The notes under the pieces: generated by a model
Database searches by the model: none
Told to the model about the DNA's origin: nothing
Seen by the model: the letters and a program-made list of their open reading frames with translations, nothing else
Source of the DNA: Utricularia gibba
Taxonomy: Eukaryota; Streptophyta; Magnoliopsida; Lamiales; Lentibulariaceae
Assembly (NCBI GenBank): GCA_002189035.1
Contig: NEEC01000007.1
Span: 3,410,001-3,474,000, forward strand
DNA length: 64,000 nt
Direction: 5' to 3'
In this document: piece after piece, positions 1 to 10,484 of the stretch
How positions within the stretch are numbered: the stretch's first letter is position 1
Layout: every line of letters begins with the position of its first letter
Translations under genes and position numbers: made by a program

Positions 1-989
1 TGATATCACCTTCATCATAAGATGTAGTTATATTTTCCAGTCTGTTCTCTTCTTTTGGATCCACGATTCTCTAATTTTTGTTTAACATGAAGTAAAGAAG
101 ATTTAATGATTACAATTTTAATTGATTTTCTAACAAGAATCATGATCCTTGAAAATAAATAAAAAAAGAATCACAATACATTCACAAAAGGAATTATATC
201 TCTTCTTTCAACAGTCCTAAGAGAAAGAATAAATATTTGCTATTGATCCCTATTTCCACCTATTTGAAGCCTTCATGAAGCATGAAAGTTAACGTTAGTC
301 ATTTAAGAATAAAATAGTTATTTATGCCATGCAAAAACAAATGAAATATAATTTTTAAAATATAAAGTAAGGTAAAATACAAATAAAATAAGAAAATGAT
401 GGTATATTACCAATTATGTTGAAATTGTTTATGTAAAATCTCATTGTATCCCTTCATTAAATTAACATAAAAATAAGTACAAAAGATTAGGTAAATTATC
501 AATTAAATTAAATAATTGGGGTAAAATAATAATAAATTTCAAAATGAATTTAATATAATTTTTTTTAAAAAAAATTAGGATAGTTAACTTATTATCTCGA
601 TAAAATCTCATTTGCATGGAGATGGTGGATTTTTTGCTGAATACCCTAACCCAAGCATACTCAATGTGTTGACAGAAATAATGTACTAACCAAAACATAA
701 ACCCAACTAGCAAAACTCCTTGGGTGACTTTGGTTAGAGGTTTTTCATGAGTTTTCCTATAGGTTTACCATTAAACCCATATTTGGCATGTGGCTTGCAG
801 GTGCATAAAAATAAATATGTCTGCTATCTACATTTCCACGAGATATTGTTGAGACTAGTTTAGATAAATTAAAGTGGGAGATCAATTTATGTGAACACGA
901 TTTCTGACATAGCAGCAATATTTTTTCGTGAGTTCAATTTCTGAAACCCTGAGCTTACTTTCCACTTTGTATATTCTTTTGTTTGAGGC
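1..989. other. AT-rich spacer, no gene seen
   Basis: I see no convincing gene here. The sequence is AT-rich with many short A and T runs. One minus-strand open frame of about 80 codons has no recognisable domain and a biased hydrophobic composition, which suggests chance. The stretch may be the decayed continuation of the retrotransposon that begins just downstream. Confidence 0.5.
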
Positions 990-1633
990 CTACTTTCTGA
1001 TAATATGCGTGGAATGCTCAGCCAACTCCTCAAGTAAGTAAACAGTTTCAATTGGTGTCTTTTTTCTCAAGAATCTCCCTACTGTTGAATCAACCATGGA
1101 CCTATTAGTGCACACTAATCCATCATAGAAATATTTGACCAAAAAAGTAGATTGAAAACCATGGTGAGGACAAGATCTAAACAATTGATTAAACTTCTCC
1201 CAATATTCATGAAGTGGCTCCCTAGTCATTTGCTGAATGTCACTGATTTCCTTTCTAATTCCTTAAGCTTTAGAGATAGGGAAATATTTGCTCAAGAATG
1301 CTTTCTTCATGTCAACCCAATCTGATATGCTTTCAGTTTCAAGGAATTAAACCACATCCTTGCTTCTCCTTCCAAAGTAAATTGAAATGCCCTCAAACAA
1401 ATTGCTTCTTCCATCACTCCTATAATTTTAAATGATGTGCAAACTATTGTAATATTATCCAAGTTCTCGTGTGGATTTTCTCCAATCTTCCCATAGGACT
1501 TTGGAAAAAAATTGATCATGACCGATTTAAGTTCACTTGCTGCATCATCTCGAAAATTGATACATAATCCGTTGTAAGTGTGGTCAGCAGCTTCTAATTC
1601 AATCAGTGTCTTCTCCTGTTTGGCCATTTTCAA
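990..1633 (-). pseudogene. Ty3/gypsy (Tat/Athila-like) gag remnant
   Basis: Two minus-strand open frames (1307-1633, then 990-1229) together read as one retrotransposon gag domain broken by frameshifts. The upstream part has the gag signature GEARMWFNSL. The downstream part has REPLHEYWEKFNQLFRSCPHHG followed by a YDGL motif and a LLEELAEHS end, the usual pattern of Tat/Athila gag proteins. The sequence between the two frames still encodes gag-like residues in other frames, so the break is by small indels and not a large deletion. A primer-binding-site-like sequence and an LTR lie just upstream on the same strand (1790 onward). No protease or polymerase follows at lower coordinates, so the element is truncated. 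Confidence 0.75.
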
Positions 1634-1789
1634 ATTCGGTAAGGAGTTTCTTCAACTTGACTGCTTCCCTTGACTTTTTTTTCGAGTCCTCTTAGCAGCC
1701 CTCTCAACCTCAAGATTGAAATCGAAATTCACTACACCAAAGGAACACAAATGCATCAACTAAAAAACACAAAACAATTGAACACCATT

Positions 1790-2690
1790 CCTCGACAATG
1801 GCACCAATTTGATAAACAGAAATTTTGAATATCGTTGCAATAAAATCAAATTCCATATCAAATAAATTTATAAGCCCTATTATTCACAAAATACAAGTTC
1901 AAAGAACATACATAGTAGTTTTTGGGGGTCGATCACAAAGAGCGAATGCTTGCTATGCATTCTAGTTTATGCAAGATCACAGAATAATTTCAGTTTTAGT
2001 CTACGGTCAAACTAATAACAGAAAAACTCGTTGAGTAAGGTCATGTTGCAGAGCGGAAAATAATAAGTGTTGGTTCTAAGTATGGGATAATACTAAGATG
2101 CCTCAAGTATGTGCAGGTGATGTAGTACTAAGGTCCGTAATTTAATCTACAAAGTTTTTATACTCATAATTGCAAATAATCTAAGTCTACCTAGGTCATT
2201 CATCATGTTTTCGACTAAGATAGTCTTTAATATCATTACCAACTTTGCAATTAGGTCTACTCATATACAAAGTATATAAAACTAGATCTACCCTATTCTA
2301 TTTTACATTGAACTAATACCTATTCTTCCCGTCTTGATTTGTTGATCTACTTCTAAATAATGCATCTGAGTTATGAAGCTACTTGTTCGCCCCTCCCCCC
2401 CCCCCCCCTAGGTCTACTCAAGGAATGATAGCAACAAATGCTAAGAAAAAATGACCAATTATATTATAAACCCTAGCCTCATATTACCATTCTACACCTT
2501 AAGTCATCCTTAAGGTTTAACTACTCATGTATGGAAGAAAAAATATAATATCATTAAGATGAAATAACTAAAGTAATAGAAATATTGTGAAGAAGTCAGC
2601 CATAGAAGCTAAAAACATTCAGCAAACGAAAATAAAGTAGAAGTAGTTCTGATTCTCGTATACTACTGTTCACTACTTAGAACAAATAGC
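1790..2690 (-). mobile_element. LTR and primer-binding site of the Tat/Athila-like element
   Basis: Read on the minus strand, the LTR ends in TTTATCA at about 1810 and is followed by TTGGTGCCATTG, which resembles the primer-binding site of Athila/Tat elements (usually TGGCGCCGTTGCCGG). The region 1810-2690 is related, in the opposite orientation, to 9600-10490 and 57870-58840. Shared landmarks include AACAGTAG near the start, the phrase for a GTAGACCTA-rich middle, and a tail reading AAATTT near the end. The outer boundary is not clear; the LTR probably exceeds 850 bp. A run of 14 C residues lies inside at about 2395-2408. Confidence 0.6.
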
Positions 2691-2970
2691 ACTAAACTTG
2701 GTCTTAGAGCTATTCTTCATGTTTGACAGTCTCCTTTCTCAAAATGTCCTTTTTCAACCATATTGTTCAGTGTTCTTCCTCCCCGTCATGGGGTCAAATT
2801 GCGTTCTAATTCCTTCTTCTCTCTCCAAAAATATCTTCACTTCTTTTTTTCCATTCTTCAAAGTCAGTACACTATTCTTGGCATCCGTACTATTCTGGCC
2901 TGAGCCTGCAGATTGCGAGCGGCAAGGTAGTGTATTATGTCTCCTCTTTTAATACTATCTATTCTTCTAA

Positions 2971-3059
2971 ATCTCTATTTGCAAGAAATTTCTGTCTCCT
3001 CCCTGATTTCAAAACTATGCTGTTGGACTAAAAAGAAAGTTAATCTCGCTCTGATACCA
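2971..3059 (-). mobile_element. copia-type primer-binding site and leader copy 1
   Basis: Minus-strand TGGTATCAGAGC (48-59 of the 3000s) is the standard initiator-methionine tRNA primer-binding site. It is followed by a leader of about 75 bp that recurs at 4854-4927 without the primer-binding site. The leader directly abuts the gag zinc knuckle of the element at 3060-3848, which is not a normal order for an intact element (see findings). Confidence 0.65.
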
Positions 3060-3848
3060 CTGACCAGATTTCCCACAGTGAAAACATTCACCCTTAGTCG
3101 GTTTTTCAACTGGCTTCTTCTTCTTGACCTCCCTTTTAGATTTGAGTTTCTTGTCTTGATTCTTCTTCTTGGAAACCGTTTTCCTTGAAGAGACAAGCAT
3201 GACATTCTTCTGTTCCTTTGTGATAGTTGTCTCAACAGACTTGAGTAACTGAATCAACTCAGGAACAGTTTGATCCATCTTGTTCATCTGATAGTTCATC
3301 ACAAACTGTGAGTATCTATCAGGTAGTAAGGTAAGGATTAAGTCAATACTCAAGTCCTTCTCCAACACAAAACTAAGAGTGGACAACTTTTCAATGTAAC
3401 TCAACATCAATGTCGCATGATCAGCAGCAGAACTTCCTTCTGCCAAGCGACAATTGAACAACAGCTTTGATGTCTTGAACCTTTCAAGTCGTGAGTGATC
3501 ACCAAACAGATTCTTGAGGTGTGTTATCATCTGTTGGAAAGTCATCGCCTCATGCTGTTTTTGGAGATCAGGGGCCATCAAAGCAAGCATGATACAGAAG
3601 ACAAGCTCAGCATCATCTAGATACTTCTGATATGCGCGCCGAACATCTTCAACTGCATTAGCCCTGGGTTGTGCAGGAACATCTTGCTCAAGGATGTAAG
3701 CAATCTTCTCCGCCTTGAGAACAATTCTCAGATTGCGGTGCCAATCAGTAAAATTCGAGCCAACCAACTTGTTGGACTCTAGAATGGATCTCAAATTCAC
3801 GCTGGAATACATATCTTCAACTTGAAGAAGAGAAAGCAAACACATCAT
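3060..3848 (-). pseudogene. Ty1/copia gag, truncated in the zinc knuckle
   Basis: This minus-strand frame starts at an ATG near 3848 and reads about 260 codons of copia gag. It begins with the LVGSNFTDWHRNLRIVL motif of the UBN2/gag domain, continues through AMTFQQMITHLKNLFGDHS and a long helical segment, then a Lys-rich linker, and ends in the start of a CCHC zinc knuckle (CFHCGKSGQW). The His and final Cys of the knuckle, the protease and the rest of pol are absent. The frame runs from the Trp codon straight into a TGGTATCAGAGC primer-binding site, then stops at about 3015. It is therefore a gag fragment fused to another leader and cannot be a complete element. Confidence 0.8.
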
Positions 3849-4853
3849 GTAGTGTTCCTTAAATCACATCTAACTGGTCTTTATCAAATGTGATATACTC
3901 CCACTATGTTTTTCGAGATGGCAGCCCCTTACTGACAAAACGAGAAAATCAGATCTTCTTAGTTGGACAGTGTCCCATTTCATTCATCTCAACCTTGACT
4001 GTAGCCAACAAGCTTTAATGAATGAAACAGGTAGTCATCTCATGTCAATTGTATCTCTCATACAACCACTGTATCATTGAGTCATCAACTCTTGATGTAA
4101 AAACTATTTACCTCAACTTTTCCTCCAATTTTACCAACCTTGGCTTTAGTCAACAAGTTGATAACATCAATTAAGCCAACCCACTCTGAATCTAATTCCA
4201 TAATTTGAACATGTCATGTGTAGTGGAGAGCTTGATGGTAGCCAACAACTCTATGTACTAAAAATGACTCTCGTTCTCCTTATGTCAGTGGAAGGAATAA
4301 GCTTAATTATTTAGTATGGGAATTTTTCATAGGTAACACTTGCACTATGGATATCGATATCCTATCACATAGGAATCTTGACAACCCTTACCCTTTGTTT
4401 CATAACGCATCATATCCCTGGATTTTCACATATAATGAACGAAAATCCTAATTGACTCTAGATGCCTTGGTCACAAATAAATCATCAAACATCATATGCA
4501 TCGATAATTCACTAACATGATCATAATCATCAAAATTCGTGCAAAGGCCATCATGCCCCACGACTACACACATATAAACCATCATCATGCTACGCATATA
4601 CATGTAAGATATGATTCTCGAAAACATCAATCATCAATCAAATTTAGTGCATCATTAAGGCAGCAAAACAATCCAACATAATCAGATTTCGTGCATCACA
4701 TGCTATTACGATGATTGTCGGCAAGGCAACATATGAGAACATCTCGCAAACTCACATCCTATTACGATGATCGCCGGCAAGGCAACACATGAGAACATCT
4801 CGCAAAATCAGCAAAGAATCTAACGTGTCACCGGCAAGGCAACATACGAGAAC
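3849..4853 (-). mobile_element. copia element 5' region with three ~55-bp tandem repeats
   Basis: The kilobase upstream of the copia gag start has no gene. It contains three imperfect tandem units at about 4696-4754, 4755-4812 and 4813-4858, each carrying CGGCAAGGCAACA followed by GAGAACATCTC. Units one and two also share TATTACGATGAT. Repeated units like this are common in LTR or leader regions of plant retroelements and can differ in number between copies. The boundary between LTR and leader cannot be placed from this copy alone. Confidence 0.5.
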
Positions 4854-4927
4854 ATCTCTATTTGCAAGAAATTTCTGTCTCCTCCCTGATTTCAAAACTA
4901 TGCTGTTGGACTAAAAAGAAAGTTAAT
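4854..4927 (-). repeat. copia leader copy 2 (direct repeat of 2971-3045)
   Basis: About 73 bp here are essentially identical to 2971-3045 in the same orientation, from CTCTATTTGCAAG to AAAGAAAGTTAAT. The two copies flank the copia gag fragment. Copy 1 continues into a primer-binding site, whereas copy 2 is interrupted exactly at GTTAAT by the terminal sequence of the MITE-like insert. Confidence 0.85.
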
Positions 4928-5195
4928 AACATGGAATCAAAATCACATCATATTCTAAATTTTGGTAAAATACTAAAAACAATTAGATAAATACTTAAAA
5001 CATGATTTAAAAACATAATTTGCTTATCCTAAAAATAGAAAAATTTGTGTGTTATCAAAAAATATAATCTTGTAATCATATTGTAGTTGTTAATTTTAAG
5101 TTTTAATTATTCTATAAAAATTTAGGAAATATGTGATTTTTGTATGTTGATGGGCTAAATCCTTAGATTTAATACACTCCATGTTATTAACCCTT
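4921..5195. mobile_element. candidate MITE with 14-bp inverted ends
   Basis: GTTAATAACATGGA at about 4920-4933 recurs as its reverse complement at about 5181-5194, giving an AT-rich segment of roughly 270 bp with inverted ends. A TTAA at each outer edge could be a target duplication. The left end coincides with the point where the copia leader repeat is interrupted, which supports an insertion. There is no coding capacity. Family assignment (piggyBac-like TTAA or Harbinger-like TAA) is not possible from one copy. Confidence 0.4.
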
Positions 5196-5249
5196 TTGTG
5201 ATTCCACCACCTGGTTTCAAATATCAAGGATGGACAATAGGATTTCGTG

Positions 5250-5400
5250 CAAGTAGCCATTTACCAGACAAAGCAACATAAAAAAAAGGGGACAATAAGT
5301 GCACTTCCACCACAGTAGACTGCAAGTCGGCACAGAAGTAGTAGTGCTGTTAGAGAATTGTACTTGCTTTGGGAAATTGACGACGAAAATACTGTTTTGG
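5250..5400 (+). repeat. dispersed repeat, related to 9412-9545
   Basis: This segment and 9412-9545 share AGCCATTTA, GGGGACAATAAGTGCA and TTGTACTTGC in the same order and orientation with moderate divergence. Open frames in this stretch on both strands are unrelated to known proteins and are best read as chance frames in a repeat. Confidence 0.55.
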
Positions 5401-5601
5401 GAAGAGAGAGAAAAAAGAGAGAGCTTCAACAACAATGAAACACACAGAGGGAGAAGCTCCAAGAGCAAAACAAATGATCTTGCATGTGTATTTGGAAATG
5501 AATTTTTCATCATAATGAAAATAGCGATTCTTTGTCGCAATTCTTCAAATTCCTTATGCAAATGTCATTTTATCGATTTTGGCTCAAATCTCTCTTTTAG
5601 G

Positions 5602-5787
5602 TGTAAGGTTATGGACGTAATGATAGTATCTCACATTAATTAAGGAAAAGATTTTAACCTTCCTAGTCATATATGAGACATATTCCCTAGAAGGAGAGAT
5701 TGTAAACTGTGAGAGTTAAGTTTTTAAAGCAAGCAATATTATACAAAGAGAACATGCATTTTGAAATTTGGTATTAGAGACATTTTG
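5602..5787 (+). mobile_element. degenerate TRIM-like LTR with primer-binding site
   Basis: This stretch aligns in order with the LTR at 43781-43972: TGTAAGGTTATGGACG at the start, TAGAAGGAGAGATTGTAAACTGTGAG in divergent form in the middle, AGCAAGCAATATTAT, and finally TTTGGTATTAGAGAC, which is a decayed initiator-methionine tRNA primer-binding site. It is a second, older copy of the same miniature element family in this window. Confidence 0.5.
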
Positions 5788-5789
5788 TG

Positions 5790-6811
5790 TGCTAGTTAAA
5801 TCAATATTTAGCAAATTTTATGTTATTAACTTTTTTTTAGCATAGTAATGATATTGAGTAAAAACTAGTTATATTTGTAGTATTTTAAGTGTTAGAATGA
5901 AGAATTAGGTGAGGTAAAATAGTTAAAAGTATCAAAATTAGTGTATAAAAACATGTTTTGAGTCTATTTTACATTGATCTACTTGTTGGAGTGAACTTAT
6001 TATTCATCCAGGCCTAGGACTAGATTGCATATTCTGACTATTCTGCACAGTATTTATTAGTCCAATGGTAAAATAGTAATTATGCATCTACATACGCGAG
6101 GAGATAAGACTACTAGAAGGAAACAGGGAACGAGGGGAAGCTAAGCCTCCCCAAGGCATGCAATAGGCACTAGTGCAATCAAGTAGAGAGAGAATGAAGA
6201 TTTCAAACAATGGAAGAGGTTTTTTCGACGAGTTTGAACTAGTTTTAGGGAGGAAGACAAAGGAGAAACAGTTATAGCGTGACAATGGAATCAACTCTAG
6301 TACCTAGAACCCTGAAGAATAGAGATTTGTCTATACAAAGAAGTTGATGGAAGCAATTCTCGAGTGACACTAGAATCACCTCTATTGCCAGAATGAGAGC
6401 AGTGCACTTGGAACATTCCTAGCAAATCTTTAAAACCAGACTGACAAGAAGAATAAACTGATGTGTGCACAAGAACTGATCTAGAGTGCCGAACTCACTT
6501 TTTATTTTCTGTGTTTTATTTTTGCATTTTATTGCAAACTGCTAGTTCATTTAACATTTCCTACTGATCGTTCATCTTGTTTGAGTGTTTGCAACTTAGC
6601 ATGTTTATCTTCGTTGTGTTTTTTACTATTTTCATGCGTCAATCAGAAGAGTAACTAGAGCATGTTTAAGTTATTTCTTAAACATGATTAATTTTTTGTA
6701 TTAAGTGTAATGTTTACTTTTAAACTTATTGAACTTGTTGAGGTATTCTAATACCATCATAGTTTCTTGACGAAGCCTATCAAACTCTATCCTCTTCACA
6801 TGCGTTAACTT
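5790..6811. other. repeat-derived spacer, no gene seen
   Basis: No coding region is supported. The short minus-strand frame at 6088-6294 has no recognisable domain. The sequence is AT-rich and lies between two retroelement fragments, so it is most likely decayed element sequence. Confidence 0.4.
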
Positions 6812-7345
6812 CTATAGGAAGAAATAGTCATAGAATGTTGCTCTTAACTCGGTCCAAGGGATAGCAGCTCCTCTCATCACATGGTTTCCCACACTTCTCC
6901 ACCATGCTGCGGCATTGCCATCAAGCCAATGTACACCTAGCATTGTTTTCATTCCTTTTGATACACTGATGAATTCAAATTTCTCTTCCAATTTCAGGAT
7001 CCATGCTTCCGTTTCCTCTAGTGTTCCCTCCTTGAAGGCCTGAACTCCTACTTTCTCAAGAGTCTCATGGTAATCTTTGGCCCCTTTTCCTACTCCTTGG
7101 CTATTTCCTTCACCAGCAGTAACATCCACTTGCCTTGTCGATTGATTTTGGATCATACTAGCATGCATGTTTGTCAAACTTGTCACTACAGCAATAAAAG
7201 ATTGCATCATTTTCTTCATCAATTCATCAGCTGGCCTATTCGGTTCTTCTGATACCGTTCTAGGTTCCACATGCTCTTCTTCTTGTTCAATTGAAGGTTC
7301 CATATCAGCTAACCTTCCCCTACGCACAATCGTCCTCCTTCTCAT
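6812..7345 (-). pseudogene. Ty3/gypsy gag N-terminal fragment
   Basis: A 177-codon minus-strand frame encodes the N-terminal part of a gypsy gag. It has an acidic, low-complexity leader (EQEEEHVEP), then a gag core with FKEGTLEETEAWILKLEEKF and the motif LDGNAAAWWRSV followed by WTELRATFYDYF, typical of chromovirus gag proteins. The frame ends before the zinc knuckle and no pol follows at lower coordinates. A primer-binding site is present 137 bp upstream. The pol at 11.6-14.9 kb lies on the wrong side of this gag to belong to the same copy. Confidence 0.75.
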
Positions 7346-7481
7346 TTTAACTTCATGTAGTAGAATCAGTTAGATATCCTACATAACAAAGTTGGAAAAC
7401 TTCACACACCAAAGCATACAACGCACTTCCCAATCCCATCTTAATCCTATAGTGATCAACCAACTGGCCTTGAACCTTTTT

Positions 7482-7520
7482 GCTCTGATACCACTTTGTC
7501 ACAACTCACTTTTAAGGCCT
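7482..7520 (-). mobile_element. primer-binding site and LTR edge of the gypsy gag element
   Basis: Minus-strand TGGTATCAGAGC at 7482-7493 matches the initiator-methionine tRNA primer-binding site. The bases just upstream read GAGTTGTGACA, a plausible LTR end in CA. The LTR should extend toward higher coordinates, but its other end is obscured by the MITE at 7844-8374 and later changes. Confidence 0.6.
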
Positions 7521-7843
7521 AAGAAAGATGAGTCATGACCACCTAGTACCAACTAAAACACTATAACTCAAGATGTCTTTCATAATACGATCCATTAACA
7601 TTAAAATGGGTAAATACATAATGGAACTAGACATAAGACTCTATCGAAGTGTTTTTATCTAACATAGTTCATAAGCTTATCCAAATAGATTCAAAAAATA
7701 ATGTATATTATACATACATATACCATACTTATACAAACCTAGTAAACAAGCTTCACTACTATGTACACTTATCCATAGGACTTTGGAAAGCATGGTTGAT
7801 CATTGGATCTCTTCTGGCTCCGTTCATCCCTTAAAAAAAATAA

Positions 7844-8374
7844 GGGTTAATGTCATTTTTTGTACCCATATAATACTGTTTTTTCATTGTTCATCTATTT
7901 ATTTTTTTTTTTGCAAAAATGATTCCTTTTCTTCACCTAAAATATCATTTATATTTTCTGAGTTTACCCTCCAAGTGATGCTATGGGTAGCTTGCAATGT
8001 GCCCACTTGATGTTTGTTAAATTTTCGAGTTTACCAACCAGAGTTAATAATTTGTATACTATTTTGGATAGATTTTAAATGTATGGATATATTGTATTAA
8101 ATTTTCCAGACTTAATCATCCATGTACTATTTTCAATCTCTTATGGATGCAAAAACAAATGGAAAAAGAGGGTAAAAGCCCATTAAAAAAAGGGAAAAAA
8201 ATTGATCTCAAAGAGTAGTTAAATTAGTTAACCACGACGGCAACTCTATCAAACACTTATTAGAAGATGAATGATATTTTAGATGAAGAAAAGTGGCCAT
8301 TTCTGCAAAAAAAAAATAAAGAGATTAAGAATGAAAAAACGGTATTGTATGGGTACAAAAAATGATATTAACCC
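7844..8374. mobile_element. Mutator-type MITE, 531 bp, 9-bp target duplication
   Basis: The left end (7844 to about 7952) begins GGGTTAATGTCATTTTTTG, and the right end (about 8270-8374) is its reverse complement over roughly 105 bp with an estimated 85 percent identity. Both ends carry TGTACCCATA, TTTTTTCATT and CTTCA..TAAAATATCAT. The element is flanked on each side by the same nine bases, AAAAAATAA (7835-7843 and 8375-8383). Long terminal inverted repeats with 9-bp duplications are the hallmark of Mutator-like elements. The interior has no transposase, so it is non-autonomous. Small frames inside the inverted repeats are artefacts. Confidence 0.85.
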
Positions 8375-9411
8375 AAAAAATAAAAGAGTGGTTGTATTTT
8401 TGAGTTTTAAAACAAACCAAATCAAGAAAGAATATAAAGAGCTAATAAAAGAAACTTCAAACACATTGTGAGTTCCCATATCTATCTTTTTTCACTTCTC
8501 ATGACCATCCAGCCTTGATGTTGCTATCAAATCATGATAGGTGAGACATAAGATACCATAGTCAGAGGAGCCACCTCCTACCATAGAACCACAAACGCAA
8601 GCCATCCATAGCATATCATATCATATCTTGCATAGCTTTAATACTTTTTGGTCTTCCACTTATATATGATGCCTCAGAGATGCCTGACATATTAGTCATA
8701 ATGCCTGCTGTATAACCACATTGCTAAAGATATGTGTCCATATCTCCTTAATTCTTTCCTAACTTGTTTATCACATAGTATAGAGAAATACATATCGCAA
8801 TAACATCTTAAAGATAATAGGGGCAGTTATAAGTAAAAAGAATCATACTTTTGGGACTCAAAAATAACTTTTTTCCGAAATAATATGAAATAATCTATTC
8901 CCCTATTAGAATTTTCATGCAACGTAAAAGGTTTTTGAGCATAGACACGATTACATCCAAAGTAATGGAAATTAAACACCAACATCACATAGGCACATAA
9001 GTTTTCATAAATCAATTTCAAAAATAAATAAAACTTCAAAAGCAATCATGCCCTTTACCTTAACAACTTAAACTCTAAACCAACTCTAAACCTTTGTTCA
9101 TCGAAGGTACTATAACTTTTCCTTCCAACCTCTCCTCCTTGTCTTTGTAAAACTCAAAAATAAATGAAAGAACCTTACATTCCATCATATATATATTCTC
9201 ATCTACATCTTATCTTTATTTTACGTGCGACATGTGGCATACATGCATCACGTACAAGTGGTGCACATGCAAGAGGACATGTGGCATACATGCAAGATGA
9301 TACATGTCATGCATATAATGGTGGCCACTTGAATATGTTTGATTGGCTTGGCTAGTATGAAATAGAATAAGTTAAAACAAAAAAGCAAAGTTCTTAAAGT
9401 TTAAATCCTCA

Positions 9412-9545
9412 CAATCAGCCATTTAGCAAGATATGCAGCACAAAGAAGGGGACAATAAGTGCAACTTTCGCCGCAATAGACTGAAGTTCATAGGCAGAAA
9501 CAGTATGGTTGTAAAAAATTGTACTTGCATTGGAAAATGTGATTG
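9412..9545 (+). repeat. dispersed repeat, related to 5250-5400
   Basis: This is the second copy of the repeat described at 5250-5400. It lies directly upstream of the LTR-like copy starting near 9600, which suggests it may be part of a larger repeat unit of that family. Confidence 0.5.
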
Positions 9546-9599
9546 GAAGATATTTTAGAGGAGATGGAAACCGGAAAATAAGAACACACAAAGAGGGAT

Positions 9600-10484
9600 T
9601 CATTGCAGATCTTCTTCAGACTTCAATGACAAATAATAAGGAAGAAGAAGAAGATTTTTCCAGAAGAAAAACCTCCAAAGTGAAGAACAAGCATCGAAAC
9701 CTAAGTCTACAATACTATTCAGGTCTATGAACAATAGAAGACGGGGAACATAACTATTTTACTTTGTTTTCTTAGTATGCTGGATTTTTTTTTAGTTTCT
9801 GTGATTGTGTATCTCACAATGTTTATGTTATTTTCTTTAATTTATCTTAATGAGATCATGCTTTATCTATCACATATGAGTAGCTAAATCTAGGAATGTC
9901 TTATGGTGTAGTTCATAAGCTTGATTTAGAGGTAGGTCAATGAATTAAGATAAGGATAATATGTATTAGTATTGAGTAGAAACAGCATAAACAGGTGGAC
10001 CTAATTCTACATATTTCGTATGAGGTTAGACCTAAGTGTAAAATCGATGATGACATTTGGAATTGATTTAGCCGAAAATATGACGATTAGCCTGGATAGA
10101 CATAATTGTTTAGAATATGCATATAAACAAATTGTAAATTAAATAGGAATTTGAACACCATATCACATGAACTACCTTAAGACATCTTAGTATTATCTTG
10201 TGTTTAAAGCTAACATTTGGAACTTCATGCTTTGTGATTTAATTTTAATTAAATCAAATTACTTGCATGTTGTTGTTGGTTTGACCTTGAACTAAAAATA
10301 CAATTAATTCTGAATTCTGTATATCGAAAAAACATTGCAATCACCATTTCTCTGTGATACACTCCTAAATCCACTATATAATTTGTGTTAAATTTTTGTT
10401 TTGTGAAAAGTAAAATTTATAAATTTATTTGATACGAAATTTCAGTTTTTACAACGATCACAAAATTTTCATTTATCACTAGGC
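9600..10484 (+). mobile_element. LTR copy (Tat/Athila-like family), plus orientation
   Basis: This region is related to 57870-58840 in the same orientation and to 1810-2690 in the opposite one. Shared blocks include CTATGAACAATAGAAGA near the start, TTCTACATATTTCG in the middle and a tail that ends TTTTCATTTATCA at 10484. The bases after the tail (CTAGGCGCAATG) look like a decayed primer-binding site. No gag or pol follows in this orientation, so it is a fragment or a decayed solo LTR. Confidence 0.5.

Noticed and set aside
2395-2408. Run of 14 C residues
   Set aside because: A homopolymer within an LTR; its exact length is likely to be unreliable and it does not by itself form a quadruplex-type pattern of separate runs.
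5217-5643. Two overlapping 114-codon frames on opposite strands
   Set aside because: They lie in a dispersed repeat that also occurs at 9.4 kb, show no domain, and neither frame is kept in the second copy.
8279-8479. Frames on both strands in the MITE's right end
   Set aside because: They are produced by the terminal inverted repeat and its A/T runs, and have no protein similarity.
9225-9335. Repeated ACATGTGGCATACATGCA words
   Set aside because: Two short copies about 50 bp apart in spacer DNA; too little to define an element or regulatory array.
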